DNA from: Prochlorococcus sp. AG-402-A08
Lineage (GTDB): Bacteria > Cyanobacteriota > Cyanobacteriia > PCC-6307 > Cyanobiaceae
Reading direction: 5' to 3'
Length of the DNA: 64,000 bases
NCBI GenBank assembly: GCA_003279585.1
Contig: QCHH01000004.1
Span: forward strand, 1-64,000
The notes beneath the pieces were generated by a model, which had not been told where the DNA came from, searched no databases, and saw nothing but the letters and a program-made list of their open reading frames with translations. This document shows, piece after piece, positions 50,881 to 59,210 of this stretch. The first letter of the stretch is position 1, and every line of letters starts with the position of its first letter. The position numbers and the translations under genes were made by a program.

Positions 50881-51177
50881 ACATTTGTAGTTTCCCGATC
50901 GAGAAGAACATATAAAGGGGTTGACGTTTTTGCTCAATATTTTGCAAGTGCTTGCGAATAAGACAAGTTTGAAGGTTTCGAGGTCATTAAAAGAATTATT
51001 AATCCTGAAGGAGCCAATATATGGAGGGTTTTGAAAGCATACGATCAAAAGGTAGTTGGGAAATTGTTTCAGCTTTGATGTAAAGATTTTGGAAATAATG
51101 CTGAGGTCATTCCTGTTCTTACCGCTGGAGAATATCTTGCTGTTCATAAAGAGTTGGAACAGCAATCAAAGCTTTAA
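50881..51177 (+). pseudogene. 99-codon gene remnant with two internal stops
   Basis: One frame is protein-like from 50881 to a final TAA: GVDVFAQYFASACE, stop TAA, DKFEGFEVIKRIINPEGANI then WRVLKAYDQKVVGKLFQL, stop TGA, CKDFGNNAEVIPVLTAGEYL. The frame is kept across both stops, as expected for recent nonsense mutations. No start codon is in frame (upstream ATG is in another frame). Family unknown. Stop readthrough is an alternative, but two different codons make it unlikely. Confidence 0.65.
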
Positions 51178-51271
51178 CTCAGAGGGTTGGTTTAAACAAA
51201 CCTTCCAAAATTTTACTCAAGGAAAAATTAAAAATTTCTCGTAGAAGTAATTTTTAATAGACACAAAAATC

Positions 51272-51445
51272 TTAACTCAAATGAAATACCTTATCGCTAA
51301 GTACAAAAATCAAAAGTCCGATTGAACTCATTGCAAGTAAAATTCCACCAAAAATAAGAGTATTACTTTTTTCAGGTTGTTGTTGTTCAAGAACTTTTTT
51401 AAAATTCTTGATATTTGATTTTTTTCTCTTATTTTTTTTACTCAT
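51272..51445 (-). CDS. 57-residue membrane microprotein
   Basis: MSKKNKRKKSNIKNFKKVLE then QQQPEKSNTLIFGGILLAMS and SIGLLIFVLSDKVFHLS. Basic N-terminus, one C-terminal helix. Not in the track. Function unknown. Confidence 0.65.
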   Translation of the reverse strand: MSKKNKRKKSNIKNFKKVLEQQQPEKSNTLIFGGILLAMSSIGLLIFVLSDKVFHLS

Positions 51446-51767
51446 AACCTTCAGAGTTATTTTTTTGATGGAGTGAAACTATATATAAACACAATTCTGC
51501 ATAGCTCCCACCTTTTCTTCTAATACCAATATTGTTCACCAATTATTGATTTTTAGAAAATACACTACATTTCCTAATAATTTTGACTTGCTCCATTTTA
51601 ACCACTAATTTCAGCAAATTCCTTTTAAAATTTTCTGGAAGTCCTCCTTTTAAGCGTTCTAAAATTTTGAGAACAGTGCTTCATTCAGAATTCTTACCAA
51701 TGAAAGAAAAAAGTAAATTTTTTCTTTCCCCTGCTTAAGATCCCAAAGGTCCTCCTTCATACACGCC
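51446..51767. other. Intergenic, nothing recognised
   Basis: About 320 bases between two minus-strand reading frames. No convincing ORF. Confidence 0.4.
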
Positions 51768-52028
51768 TCAAAGTAGAGCTGGTATAAACAGTATTCTTAA
51801 CATGCACCACAATAGTGCAATGCCTAAAAATGCTTCTGAGTAAGTACCACCAGCCTCTCCTGCGACGCCGAGAAAAAGATTATCGACTTGTCGAACTGAA
51901 TACCACTGCGAAATACTATCCTTGGAGATGAAATCGGTTAGTCCAGAGCCCCCCCCCTCTGAAAGTGTTATTTGACAATTAGAAATCTCAAAAAATAAGT
52001 CGTCATTACTTAAGTGAATTGACCAAGA
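51768..52028 (-). other. Start-less open frame, gene remnant candidate
   Basis: An open frame of 86 codons with no ATG, GTG or TTG near its 5' end. It reads DDLFFEISNCQITLSEGGGS, then ISQWYSVRQVDNLFLGVAGE and a hydrophobic end FLGIALLWCMLRILFIPALL. A run of nine G residues in the frame suggests a slippage-prone site. It may be a decayed or frameshifted membrane protein gene. Confidence 0.4.
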
Positions 52029-52380
52029 TCACATAAAGCATAATTTAATTTAATTTCTAGCGATTAGATACAATAACCCTACAATCAGGAAAGGTGAGAT
52101 TAACAGTTTTTACCATTTATTACATGAGTCGATGTCAATATATTTTTTTGCTTTTTGATATTACCCAACGTATTTAATTGGACAAACTAAAACACATAAA
52201 ACTACTAAAGTAGTGTTTTCCCTCTCCCATTCGTCATTAGGAGGGTTTATGACTGTATATGTCGAGCAAAACTAGTTAAGTCTCTACACTCTCCTCATTC
52301 CAAGGAAAGAGAACCATAGCCTCTAACGCTTTCGAAAAGTATACAAAAAAACTATTACCTCACATACACACAAATTTTCA
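52029..52380. other. Leader of the PsaJ-like gene
   Basis: About 350 bases. It contains GGAGGG followed at 52250 by an eight-codon ORF (MTVYVEQN), which could be a leader peptide or noise. No other feature. Confidence 0.3.
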
Positions 52381-52515
52381 ATGTTTAAAATCTTCCGAAC
52401 AAAGTGGTTTAGATCCGCACCTGTTGTTGCAACACTATGGCTTTCAAGCACATCCATCATACTTATTGGAGTAAATAGCTATTTCCCTGACTATTTATTC
52501 ATGCCCATAAGTTGA
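52381..52515 (+). CDS. PsaJ-like photosystem I subunit, divergent
   Basis: A 44-residue protein, [20 protein letters not shown] then [20 protein letters not shown] and MPIS. It matches PsaJ in length and order: MFK.F.TK..RSAPVVA..W, one helix, then N..FPD.LF.P. Canonical PsaJ has IEFNRFFPD; here the Glu that coordinates chlorophyll is Gly (IGVNSYFPD). Normal psaJ sits with psaF, so this lone gene is probably a second, altered copy. Not in the track. Confidence 0.75.
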   Translation: MFKIFRTKWFRSAPVVATLWLSSTSIILIGVNSYFPDYLFMPIS

Positions 52516-52782
52516 TCTAGGGTTGGATCTAAAACAAATGATTACGTAATTAAATCTATAACTCACGATAATGAGCATATATAATTCCTAGCAAATAATT
52601 CAATAAAATAGGTAGATTTAATTTCTTTAATAGTTCTGATGAAAACTGAGATTAGTGATTAACGACGGTGTGCAGTCACTTTCATATCCAATGGTGACCA
52701 GCATTCACAATAACTTTTGCTAAGCCAGTATTCCGAATTCAATAATTTCATATAAGTTTTGGCTGAACAATAAAAAATCAAA

Positions 52783-52953
52783 ATGCAAATTACTCCTCTA
52801 GCATTAGCTTTCTCAGAGTGGGGAATTGGAAGGTTCCCATTAGATTTAATTATTTTCCTATCTATAGTATTTATTTTTGCTTTGCCAGCGGGTATAAATC
52901 GAAAAAAGATTTTTGTTAAGGGTGATGCATTTACTACTAGGTTGAAAAGCTAG
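52783..52953 (+). CDS. 56-residue membrane microprotein
   Basis: MQITPLALAFSEWGIGRFPL then DLIIFLSIVFIFALPAGINR and basic end. One helix. Follows the PsaJ-like gene by 267 bases. Not in the track. Confidence 0.6.
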   Translation: MQITPLALAFSEWGIGRFPLDLIIFLSIVFIFALPAGINRKKIFVKGDAFTTRLKS

Positions 52954-52997
52954 TAAGGATACGATCATTGTCCTATCAATTCAGTAAGAATAAAAAC

Positions 52998-53159
52998 TTA
53001 GATAGTGGTCATGTAAGCAAGAAAACCAATAGGGACAAAAAGTAAGGCAGCGATAGTAAAACGGACAAATTTCCCTGTACCTGAATCTCTTGAATAATCA
53101 GTGAAATGCTTAGGACTATTCCACTCGGACCAGTTTTTAGGTCTTTTAGATGAAGTCAT
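52998..53159 (-). CDS. KNWSEWN membrane microprotein, member 1
   Basis: The track start at 53189 is TTG; ATG at 53159 gives MTSSKRPKNWSEWNSPKHFT, then FTIAALLFVPIGFLAYMTTI. It is 53 residues and aligns end to end with the 60226 protein. A 20-base copy of the upstream element lies at 53257. Confidence 0.8.
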   Translation of the reverse strand: MTSSKRPKNWSEWNSPKHFTDYSRDSGTGKFVRFTIAALLFVPIGFLAYMTTI

Positions 53160-53256
53160 TTTTTGATGATTAAATTGCGTGATAAGCAACGGCTAAGAAA
53201 AGGGCCTTGCCTTATTCATTAACAAACCATAAAAACAACATTCTTTAAACGTAGTT

Positions 53257-53276
53257 CGGTCGAGGTAGTGCTAACC
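53257..53276 (-). promoter_or_regulatory. Upstream element, partial copy C
   Basis: Minus strand GGTTAGCACTACCTCGACCG, similar to GGTTAGCCCTACCTGAACCG of copy A. It lies 117 bases before the ATG at 53159. Confidence 0.55.
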
Positions 53277-53357
53277 CTAGAGATGACTTCATTTTATTAA
53301 GACTGGACTTTCCTCAAAAGTGTATCGACTCACTAGACCTGCCATTTATTGTTATTT

Positions 53358-53444
53358 TTATTGACCATGACAAATACATTTACCACCCTTCCAGGCAGAG
53401 CATTTTTTCTTTTTGCACTTCTTCTTTTTCTTCTTATCTCCCAT
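53358..53444 (-). CDS. 28-residue Lys/Cys-rich peptide candidate
   Basis: MGDKKKKKKCKKKKCSAWKG then GKCICHGQ. Four Cys and one His (CX4C, CxCH) suggest metal binding. The plus strand has an equally long ORF over the same bases (53367-53453, one helix), so the coding strand is uncertain. Confidence 0.4.
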   Translation of the reverse strand: MGDKKKKKKCKKKKCSAWKGGKCICHGQ

Positions 53445-53824
53445 AAGAATTAGATTTTATTTTCTGATTTTAGTAGAAGATAATGTGCTTGTTGGAGTAT
53501 CAAATTAGAAGTGTTTATCAATAAAATCATTTATCAATTTTATCAGTAATAAGAGAAATACATTAATAAATAAGTTGAATTCAATTTTTTTGTTTGGAAT
53601 ACTGAACCAATAAACAATCACAAAAGCCAAAAATCGAAACAAAGAGTCCAAAAAATTTTGCTTTTCTGGCATATGCCAGATAAACAGGCTTATCTAATGA
53701 AACTTAGTAGTTAGCTTAACAACTGCAATAACTGATCTTCCAAAAGAAAAAGTTCATACTGTTACATTCAATACAATCAATTTCGATTCGTTGATACATC
53801 CTTCTATCCAACGACGTGATAATT
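53445..53824. other. Gap with a 16-base palindrome
   Basis: About 380 bases. The perfect palindrome TCTGGCATATGCCAGA is at 53665-53680. The antisense track ORF 53716-53928 is a shadow. Confidence 0.4.
53665..53680. promoter_or_regulatory. Perfect 16-base palindrome
   Basis: TCTGGCATATGCCAGA is fully self-complementary. It lies 145 bases before the 53825 gene. Candidate operator for a dimeric regulator; chance occurrence is possible. Confidence 0.35.
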
Positions 53825-53989
53825 ATGACTAAAAAACTCACCCATAGATATGCATTCACATTATTGAAGATGAAGAATGCTGAAGGCAGAAATGAATATA
53901 TGGATTTAGCAAGAGAAGCTAATCTCATATGGCATCAAATAGTTAGCCAAAAATCTAAGAACACGCCACGCATGAACTGCAGAGCATAG
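53825..53989 (+). CDS. RY-IW family protein, member 2
   Basis: A 54-residue ORF: MTKKLTHRYAFTLLKMKNAE, then GRNEYMDLAREANLIWHQIV. It has only the C-terminal helical domain of the 46662 and 58404 proteins. Not in the track. Function unknown. Confidence 0.65.
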   Translation: MTKKLTHRYAFTLLKMKNAEGRNEYMDLAREANLIWHQIVSQKSKNTPRMNCRA

Positions 53990-54011
53990 TTGATTTATAT
54001 AAATTCTTTAA

Positions 54012-54320
54012 TCAAGCGAAAGCAGGATTTTTCACAACAACAGTATTCTTTACAATTTCAATCAACTTCAAAAATTGATTTTTAAGAAAAGATCCAAGAC
54101 CAAGATCAATAAGGATATGGAACACAAGGGAAATACAAAAAAGCGTATAAAAGATGAGATGACAAATGAAAATATTTATAAAATCATTTTTTTCATTAGC
54201 TTCCGTCTCATTCAAGTTTGATGGAACGAAATCAGAAAATGAATTTACACTTGCCGATTCAACCAATCCAAATGGCATTAATTCCTGGTCTTTTACTGTA
54301 GGAGCAGCAGTAGCAGTCAT
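54012..54320 (-). CDS. FICHLIFY membrane protein, member 2
   Basis: A 102-residue protein with DQELMPFGLVESASVNSFSD, FICHLIFYTLFCISLVFHIL and FLKNQFLKLIEIVKNT. Paralog of 36751. It lacks that protein's C-terminal extension. Single helix with conserved His and Cys. Confidence 0.75.
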   Translation of the reverse strand: MTATAAPTVKDQELMPFGLVESASVNSFSDFVPSNLNETEANEKNDFINIFICHLIFYTLFCISLVFHILIDLGLGSFLKNQFLKLIEIVKNTVVVKNPAFA

Positions 54321-54581
54321 AACGCAAGCCTTAACTAAATCTACCCTACTTTCTTATTGATAAGTTTGGCTTATGTACTGATTATTTCGTTTTAAATCTT
54401 GTTCAAATAAGCTATTGTTTCAAGTTCTTTCTGCATCATGATTGGAACTTTTTGCACATCGAACCTGTTTTTTATTTTAGAAATCTTTTTTTTCAAGAAC
54501 GCTGTGATGAACATAAAATCTTATAATTTGTTCCATTAAATCGATAAAAAAAAAAGAATCAATCCGTAAGAATTACCAACA

Positions 54582-54604
54582 AAAAAAGAGGGCTAATGCC
54601 CCCT
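54582..54604 (-). terminator. Intrinsic terminator
   Basis: Minus strand AGGGGGC-atta-GCCCTCT then TTTTTT, 29 bases after the stop of the 54633 gene. Stem contains one G-T pair. Confidence 0.8.
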
Positions 54605-54632
54605 AATGAAATAGGCTGTCACCTTCTGAATT

Positions 54633-54830
54633 CTACTTCGTAAAAAGAGAGCTCTTCACTCCAGCTTGTTCCCACTTTTTAATTGTTGGCCTTAGGAATG
54701 ACATGGGTAGAGCTGTCAAAATTGCGAATGAGACAACAAGAATCAAGTCAGTAGTGAAATGATTTATTCCAAGGTCAGAGCCAGCAAGCCAAAGCCAAGG
54801 AAATGCAGAAGCAAATGAAGTAGTTAGCAT
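54633..54830 (-). CDS. Small membrane protein
   Basis: A 65-residue protein with an N-terminal hydrophobic start and a helix (DLILVVSFAILTALPMSFL), then a basic tail. Terminator follows. Function unknown. Confidence 0.65.
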   Translation of the reverse strand: MLTTSFASAFPWLWLAGSDLGINHFTTDLILVVSFAILTALPMSFLRPTIKKWEQAGVKSSLFTK

Positions 54831-54888
54831 AAATTCTCTTCAATCAAGGCAGAGCATATAAGAGCATAGCGTTCATTTTATTCTTTGC

Positions 54889-55071
54889 TTAGTAAAAATT
54901 ATCACTGCCTTTTTCATTGTTTGGAATGTAAGAACAGCCATGTGAAAGTGCAGACTCAATTTGATCAACAATTCTTTCCTTTGAGCAATCCATAGCTACA
55001 CAAAAAAGGATTGACGATAAGAACAATCCAAAAAGGTGTGGGTAGAGCAGCATTAACAAGACTGCCTGCAT
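54889..55071 (-). CDS. Secreted Cys-containing microprotein
   Basis: A 60-residue protein with a signal-like helix (MQAVLLMLLYPHLFGLFLSS) and a mature part FCVAMDCSKERIVDQIESAL then SHGCSYIPNNEK. Three Cys. Function unknown. Confidence 0.5.
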   Translation of the reverse strand: MQAVLLMLLYPHLFGLFLSSILFCVAMDCSKERIVDQIESALSHGCSYIPNNEKGSDNFY

Positions 55072-55373
55072 TTATTTATTGAAGAAGGCAACTATTAATA
55101 ATCAAGACATTAAGACCAACTCACCAAAAAAACATTTCTAGCAGAATTGAAATTTTTTATGGAACTAGAAGTAATTCATAAAAAGCCAATGCCTAAATTG
55201 CATGCCGCAACAACATCAGCGAACCTCTGACATACATCAATGATTCTACTGAAACAGACGGAGAACCGTTTCCACTGAGAAAACCAAAATGCTTATAAGA
55301 AGTACACCCAGTACAAGTGAAGAGATCTAGTAGTTTTTATAATCGATTTTATATTCAAAATTTATAATTTTTT
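55072..55373. other. Gap with a possible remnant
   Basis: About 300 bases. A plus-strand frame around 55220-55290 (NNISEPLTYINDSTETDGEP) reads protein-like but has no start. No other feature. Confidence 0.3.
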
Positions 55374-55670
55374 CTATGGTCTTGTTTTTTTGATCAATGA
55401 AATTGTTTCTTCCAAATCTAAACAAGGTTGAATAGATATATCCATCAATTTTCTCCAAGGATGCCAGAGTTTCCATATTGTATCTAAAGAATCAGCCCTA
55501 ACTACACAATGACCAGTCCCATTCTGAATCATGAAAACCCATGAATGAACCTCATAGGTTTCTGGCCTATTCTCTACTCCTCCTGTTTCGTACCATTTAA
55601 CCAACATATCGCCACCTATTTCTTGATCTTCTCCATCATTAAATTCATAAGAGATCAGATAACGCTGCAT
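55374..55670 (-). CDS. DUF3303-like small protein
   Basis: The track start at 55697 adds nine hydrophobic residues; ATG at 55670 gives MQRYLISYEFNDGEDQEIGG. The order YLISY strand, GDMLVKWYETGG, FMIQNGTGHCVVRADSLDTI and LWHPWRKLMDI matches the DUF3303 layout. Name not certain. Function unknown. Confidence 0.7.
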   Translation of the reverse strand: MQRYLISYEFNDGEDQEIGGDMLVKWYETGGVENRPETYEVHSWVFMIQNGTGHCVVRADSLDTIWKLWHPWRKLMDISIQPCLDLEETISLIKKTRP

Positions 55671-55815
55671 AACTAAAAGAAAAACAAACCAATACAACTA
55701 CTTTGCATAGAGTTATCAAAAATTCAATTAAATATGATCTTTCTAGAACTTTTTCATTATCAAATTTTAAGCTAAAAATTTATATTAAGTAAATATGTGT
55801 TTTCATACCAATCGA

Positions 55816-56205
55816 TTAGTAAGAACAACTATTAATGATAGTGTTTTTAATCAACTTATTATTAATGGGGTTTTCCCAATTTTTTACTTGCTTAAGATCA
55901 GCATTTGCTGGAAATTTACTAAATAATCTATTCTCACAATCAACAGCCATTAAAAAGGAGTCATTATTTATGACAGTTTGATCATGAGGGTCGATATCAG
56001 AGTGTTTAGCAATAACAGAAAGAAAACCTTTGTTATTATATTTGATTGAATTTGGATTTATAAATAGTAATTCATTATTTGTCCTAGATACTTCTAACCA
56101 TTCGATCTCGTCAGCAAATATCTTAAAAGAAGAAGAGAAAAATATTAAAAAAAAGATGCTACAAATTAGTAAACCTTGGCGTATATGATGTCGTAAAGTT
56201 TTCAT
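55816..56205 (-). CDS. Secreted protein, surface-adhesin-E-like domain
   Basis: A 129-residue protein with a signal peptide (LLICSIFFLIFFSSSFKIFA) and a mature domain IEWLEVSRTNNELLFINPNS, then SFLMAVDCENRLF and a terminal NSCSY. The pattern of a strand with a stored D-C pair recalls the bacterial protein-E-like family; the link is tentative. Confidence 0.65.
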   Translation of the reverse strand: MKTLRHHIRQGLLICSIFFLIFFSSSFKIFADEIEWLEVSRTNNELLFINPNSIKYNNKGFLSVIAKHSDIDPHDQTVINNDSFLMAVDCENRLFSKFPANADLKQVKNWENPINNKLIKNTIINSCSY

Positions 56206-56442
56206 TATTTATAGCTATTTCTATAATTATGCCTACAGAAGTCAACCAATAAAAAACAATAACCTATAACTTATAGTAAATATACATAAATTATCTTTTC
56301 TTAAAAAGTTGAAGTCTTAAATCTTGACTCAATCATGAAGTAATTTCAATAAAAATTTATATCAAACAAAATTTTTAATTTCTTAAATACTAAGCTCTTT
56401 ATAAGCGCTATTGCTTATAAGCAACATCTCAAGACTATATTC

Positions 56443-56646
56443 TTACTTATAAAGCTGATTATATGAAAAGTGTTGCTCCATTTCTCTACCCAAAGAAAAA
56501 AGAACTTCATTAACTATTTTTAACTGCTTCTCCAATTCACTTCTCTTAAATTGCAGATCTACAAATCTTCTTTGCATTTCTGCTTGAGACCTTTTTACAT
56601 AATCATCTTTTTGTTTAGATGGGTTTGATGAGGCTTTGTTTTTCAT
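56443..56646 (-). CDS. Small coiled-coil protein
   Basis: A 67-residue basic protein, helical throughout (AEMQRRFVDLQFKRSELEKQ, LKIVNEVLFSLGREMEQH), likely a coiled coil. Function unknown. Confidence 0.6.
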   Translation of the reverse strand: MKNKASSNPSKQKDDYVKRSQAEMQRRFVDLQFKRSELEKQLKIVNEVLFSLGREMEQHFSYNQLYK

Positions 56647-56823
56647 AGTTATGACCTTAGTGTTTAGAGAAGAGAACCTTTATATCCTCTCCGAAGCTTT
56701 CATTGGTTCTTTGCGTTAGTAGTGTGTATATTTTTGATTTAATAGAAATAAACCCCAAAAGTAAATCCGTCTTAATGCGGGAGTATAAAAACCTCAGCTT
56801 TCTTGCCTCAGTAATTACAAGGA

Positions 56824-56969
56824 CTAGAAAACCCCGGGAATAATTTATCTAGGAATAGCATATGAACCTATGCCAGAAATAATTCCAATAATCGAAGACC
56901 ATCATTAGATTTTTCATCCTCGACAAGATTAAAATTCGAAGAAAACAATTGAGTAATACTTTTAATCAT
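56824..56969 (-). pseudogene. Decayed hli gene
   Basis: From ATG at 56969 the first frame gives MIKSITQLFSSNFNLVEDEK then SNDG; another frame continues WSSIIGIISGIGSYAIPR, a stop TAA, then IIPGVF. This matches an intact hli protein (NGRWAMIGMISLLVSYFTTG then QIIPGIF), with a one-base shift at the NG motif and Q changed to stop. 146 bases is not a multiple of three. Minus strand, between two small genes. Confidence 0.7.
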
Positions 56970-57077
56970 TAGTTTTAAAGCAATTAAATAAACACTAATA
57001 AAAAATTTATAAAAATCAGTTTCAACAGCTACATTCAATAGTCAGCAGAAGTTATTACAACTATAAATAAATCAAAT

Positions 57078-57121
57078 ATCTACAAAACAAAGGTATCAGA
57101 AAATACCTTCGTTTTGTAGAT
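57078..57121. repeat. Long inverted repeat (hairpin)
   Basis: ATCTACAAAAC-A-AAGGTAT, a six-base loop, ATACCTT-C-GTTTTGTAGAT: 18 paired bases with one mismatch. It lies just after the 57137 minus gene. No T run follows on either strand, so it is not a standard terminator; an RNA structure or protein-binding site is possible. Confidence 0.75.
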
Positions 57122-57136
57122 AACTTTAACTCTGAC

Positions 57137-57319
57137 CTAGATTAAATAGGTATATTTTGGGGAGTCATTCATTAATGATTTACTCTTCTTAGAGATTTTA
57201 TTAATAGAAATCAAGGCCAAGTCAAAAGAAGATAAACCAATCTCATATTCAAAAGAAAATTCCTTGGCTATCATTTTTTGTTTAGTAATAATTACTTTTG
57301 GGGTATCCACAGAAATCAC
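57137..57319 (-). CDS. Small hypothetical protein, GTG start
   Basis: A 60-residue ORF, MISVDTPKVIITKQKMIAKE then FSFEYEIGLSSFDLALISIN. Starts at GTG; soluble. Low confidence because the start and lack of homology are weak. Confidence 0.4.
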   Translation of the reverse strand: MISVDTPKVIITKQKMIAKEFSFEYEIGLSSFDLALISINKISKKSKSLMNDSPKYTYLI

Positions 57320-57480
57320 GTATATATATTTTCAATAAAAAATATATATTGCGCTTAGCAAGAGGTATAAAGACACTTTTATAAGTGTTCGTAAAGGCTA
57401 ATTACCATTAAAATTGTAATAAATCTACTATAAAATTCAGAATTCATCCCTAAAAATAGTAGTTTATCTCAATTTGATTA

Positions 57481-57759
57481 CTAAGAAGTCGCTTGAGTCT
57501 TTGTTTTTTTTCTCTTTGGTTTTTGAAGCTTATAACCAAATTCAAGAAGTTGATGATATGTCAATTTAGCTTGTAAAGCACTTAAAGATAAACGTTTTTC
57601 ATCATCTTTTTGAAGATAGAAATTGCCTCTATTATTATTATCTGTCTCAATAGTAATAAACTCTTTTCCTTTTTTAAGAATCCAAGGCTCCTTTAGATAA
57701 TTATCATTCTCCACATCAATCTCCCATGGAACTGATACTTGCTTCTTCTTTAATGGCAT
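57481..57759 (-). CDS. Small protein, distant DUF1651-like
   Basis: A 92-residue protein: KEPWILKKGKEFITIETDNN, a loop, then RLSLSALQAKLTYHQLLEFG and a Lys-rich tail. The strand-loop-helix order resembles the DUF1651-like pair (33415, 38261), but the LW motif is absent (LTYHQLLEFGY). Tentative. Confidence 0.55.
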   Translation of the reverse strand: MPLKKKQVSVPWEIDVENDNYLKEPWILKKGKEFITIETDNNNRGNFYLQKDDEKRLSLSALQAKLTYHQLLEFGYKLQKPKRKKTKTQATS

Positions 57760-57858
57760 TTTGAAAAATTACATACCATATTTTTTATTTTACATGCAAC
57801 CCTGACATAATCCAGTTCAAGCTATTAATGCTGAAAGCCATAATCTTCATAAAGAGTA

Positions 57859-58062
57859 TCAAGACCTATTGAAGTTGAGATTTTTATCAGAATTTTTTTT
57901 TGTGTTATTTGGTCCAATTTTTATCCTAGATGCTATTAGTTGAGAGGCAATTGGGTTGACCCTATTCTCATATTTTCTTGATCTATAGATTTCAAATTTG
58001 CAAATATCATCACCACCGAGAAAACAATCATCAATAAAATCATCAAGTACTTGTGATGGCAT
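57859..58062 (-). CDS. Small hypothetical protein
   Basis: A 67-residue protein with an acidic Cys-containing start (MPSQVLDDFIDDCFLGGDDI) and a basic tail. Function unknown. Confidence 0.5.
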   Translation of the reverse strand: MPSQVLDDFIDDCFLGGDDICKFEIYRSRKYENRVNPIASQLIASRIKIGPNNTKKNSDKNLNFNRS

Positions 58063-58403
58063 TAAAAAAAAATTAGTTACACAATTAATGCGTCATTATG
58101 GAAGGCAAACAAGTGCGTCTTAACACCTAATTTCCTATTTATGGCTAAATCTCTTCACTACGCATTAATTAATCGGAACGATCTTATAAGATAGAAATTT
58201 TTAAACCGTGCATCCAGAACTTAAAGAGAGAAAAGTTGAGCAATTAAATATCATATGGTTCCTAAAACCGAACAAAAATCTAACACGCTCAAAAAGCCTT
58301 GAAGTCATAATTAATAAACGCTGGGGAAAGCACCAACGAGAGATGGGAGAGTTGTCCTGTATACAACCTCTCCTCTCAATGAATATTTACTAAAATTTCT
58401 TAA

Positions 58404-58634
58404 ATGAGTAGTCAGCACAACACCACACTTAATTTCTCACATGCTCCTTACAAGAAAAAAAATAATATAAGGAATGTTGATCGCGAGATAAAAATGGGAG
58501 AATTTAGGCTCAGATACGTACAACTTATGAGAGATGCTCATTTAACCCTTGGCAGCAAGAACGCAAATATTTTGATTAAAGAGGCTGAGGCTATATGGGA
58601 GCAGCTTAGTAATCCAAGAAATACTGTAATTTAA
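58404..58634 (+). CDS. RY-IW family protein, member 3
   Basis: A 76-residue protein: basic N-terminus, then FRLRYVQLMRDAHLTLGSKN and EAEAIWEQL. Shares its C-terminal domain with 46662 and 53825. The preceding ORF at 58208 (GTG start) is doubtful and not listed. Confidence 0.7.
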   Translation: MSSQHNTTLNFSHAPYKKKNNIRNVDREIKMGEFRLRYVQLMRDAHLTLGSKNANILIKEAEAIWEQLSNPRNTVI

Positions 58635-58847
58635 ATGACATAAAAAAATTGTTCAAGAAATCTTTGATAATTCATATCCCCGCAAAACATAAGATATTCG
58701 AATTATAGTATCTACAGTCATCTACACCTAAATGGTTAACTAAGATAATGCATATGGCTATAACCCCTAAACGACTATTAATTTCAGTCTTGGTAAATAG
58801 CATATTTTAGTCTTTATACATAACGAAACAAATGGCATGATCAGTCT

Positions 58848-59129
58848 ATGAAAAGATTAAATGATCTAAAAATTCTTTTTAATAGCTTTTTCAATAAAAA
58901 AAGAACGAAAAGAAGAGAGATGAAAAGAGTTTTCCAATGGAGAAGGTATGTTAAATGGAGAGATTTATCACCTGAAGAAAAACTTTCAGCCAAACGATTC
59001 TTATTAATTCCGATATTTGCTTATTTCATAATTGGGATCTTTGATCAGAATCTTTCCTTGATTGTTCTATTTCTGGTTGGTTACCTACTTTATAAGAAAT
59101 TTGAAAAAGGAGCTATTTTGAAAAAATAA
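58848..59129 (+). CDS. Small membrane protein
   Basis: A 93-residue protein: long basic N-terminus (FFNKKRTKRREMKRVFQWRR), then LSPEEKLSAKRFLLIPIFAY and SLIVLFLVGYLLYKKFEKG, two helices. It ends close to hli copy 2. Function unknown. Confidence 0.65.
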   Translation: MKRLNDLKILFNSFFNKKRTKRREMKRVFQWRRYVKWRDLSPEEKLSAKRFLLIPIFAYFIIGIFDQNLSLIVLFLVGYLLYKKFEKGAILKK

Positions 59130-59210
59130 AATAATGCATTTTTGTCATTAAAAAACCCCTTCCGTAATGACAGAGAAGAGGCTTTTTTTTAGTTGATTTG
59201 AATACTTGGT

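Noticed and set aside
52250-52276. Eight-codon ORF MTVYVEQN with a strong GGAGGG
   Set aside because: Too short to call; could be a leader peptide but nothing shows it.
58208-58393. 61-codon plus-strand ORF with GTG start
   Set aside because: Basic, low-complexity, no helix or paralog; it may be the leader of the RY-IW gene.
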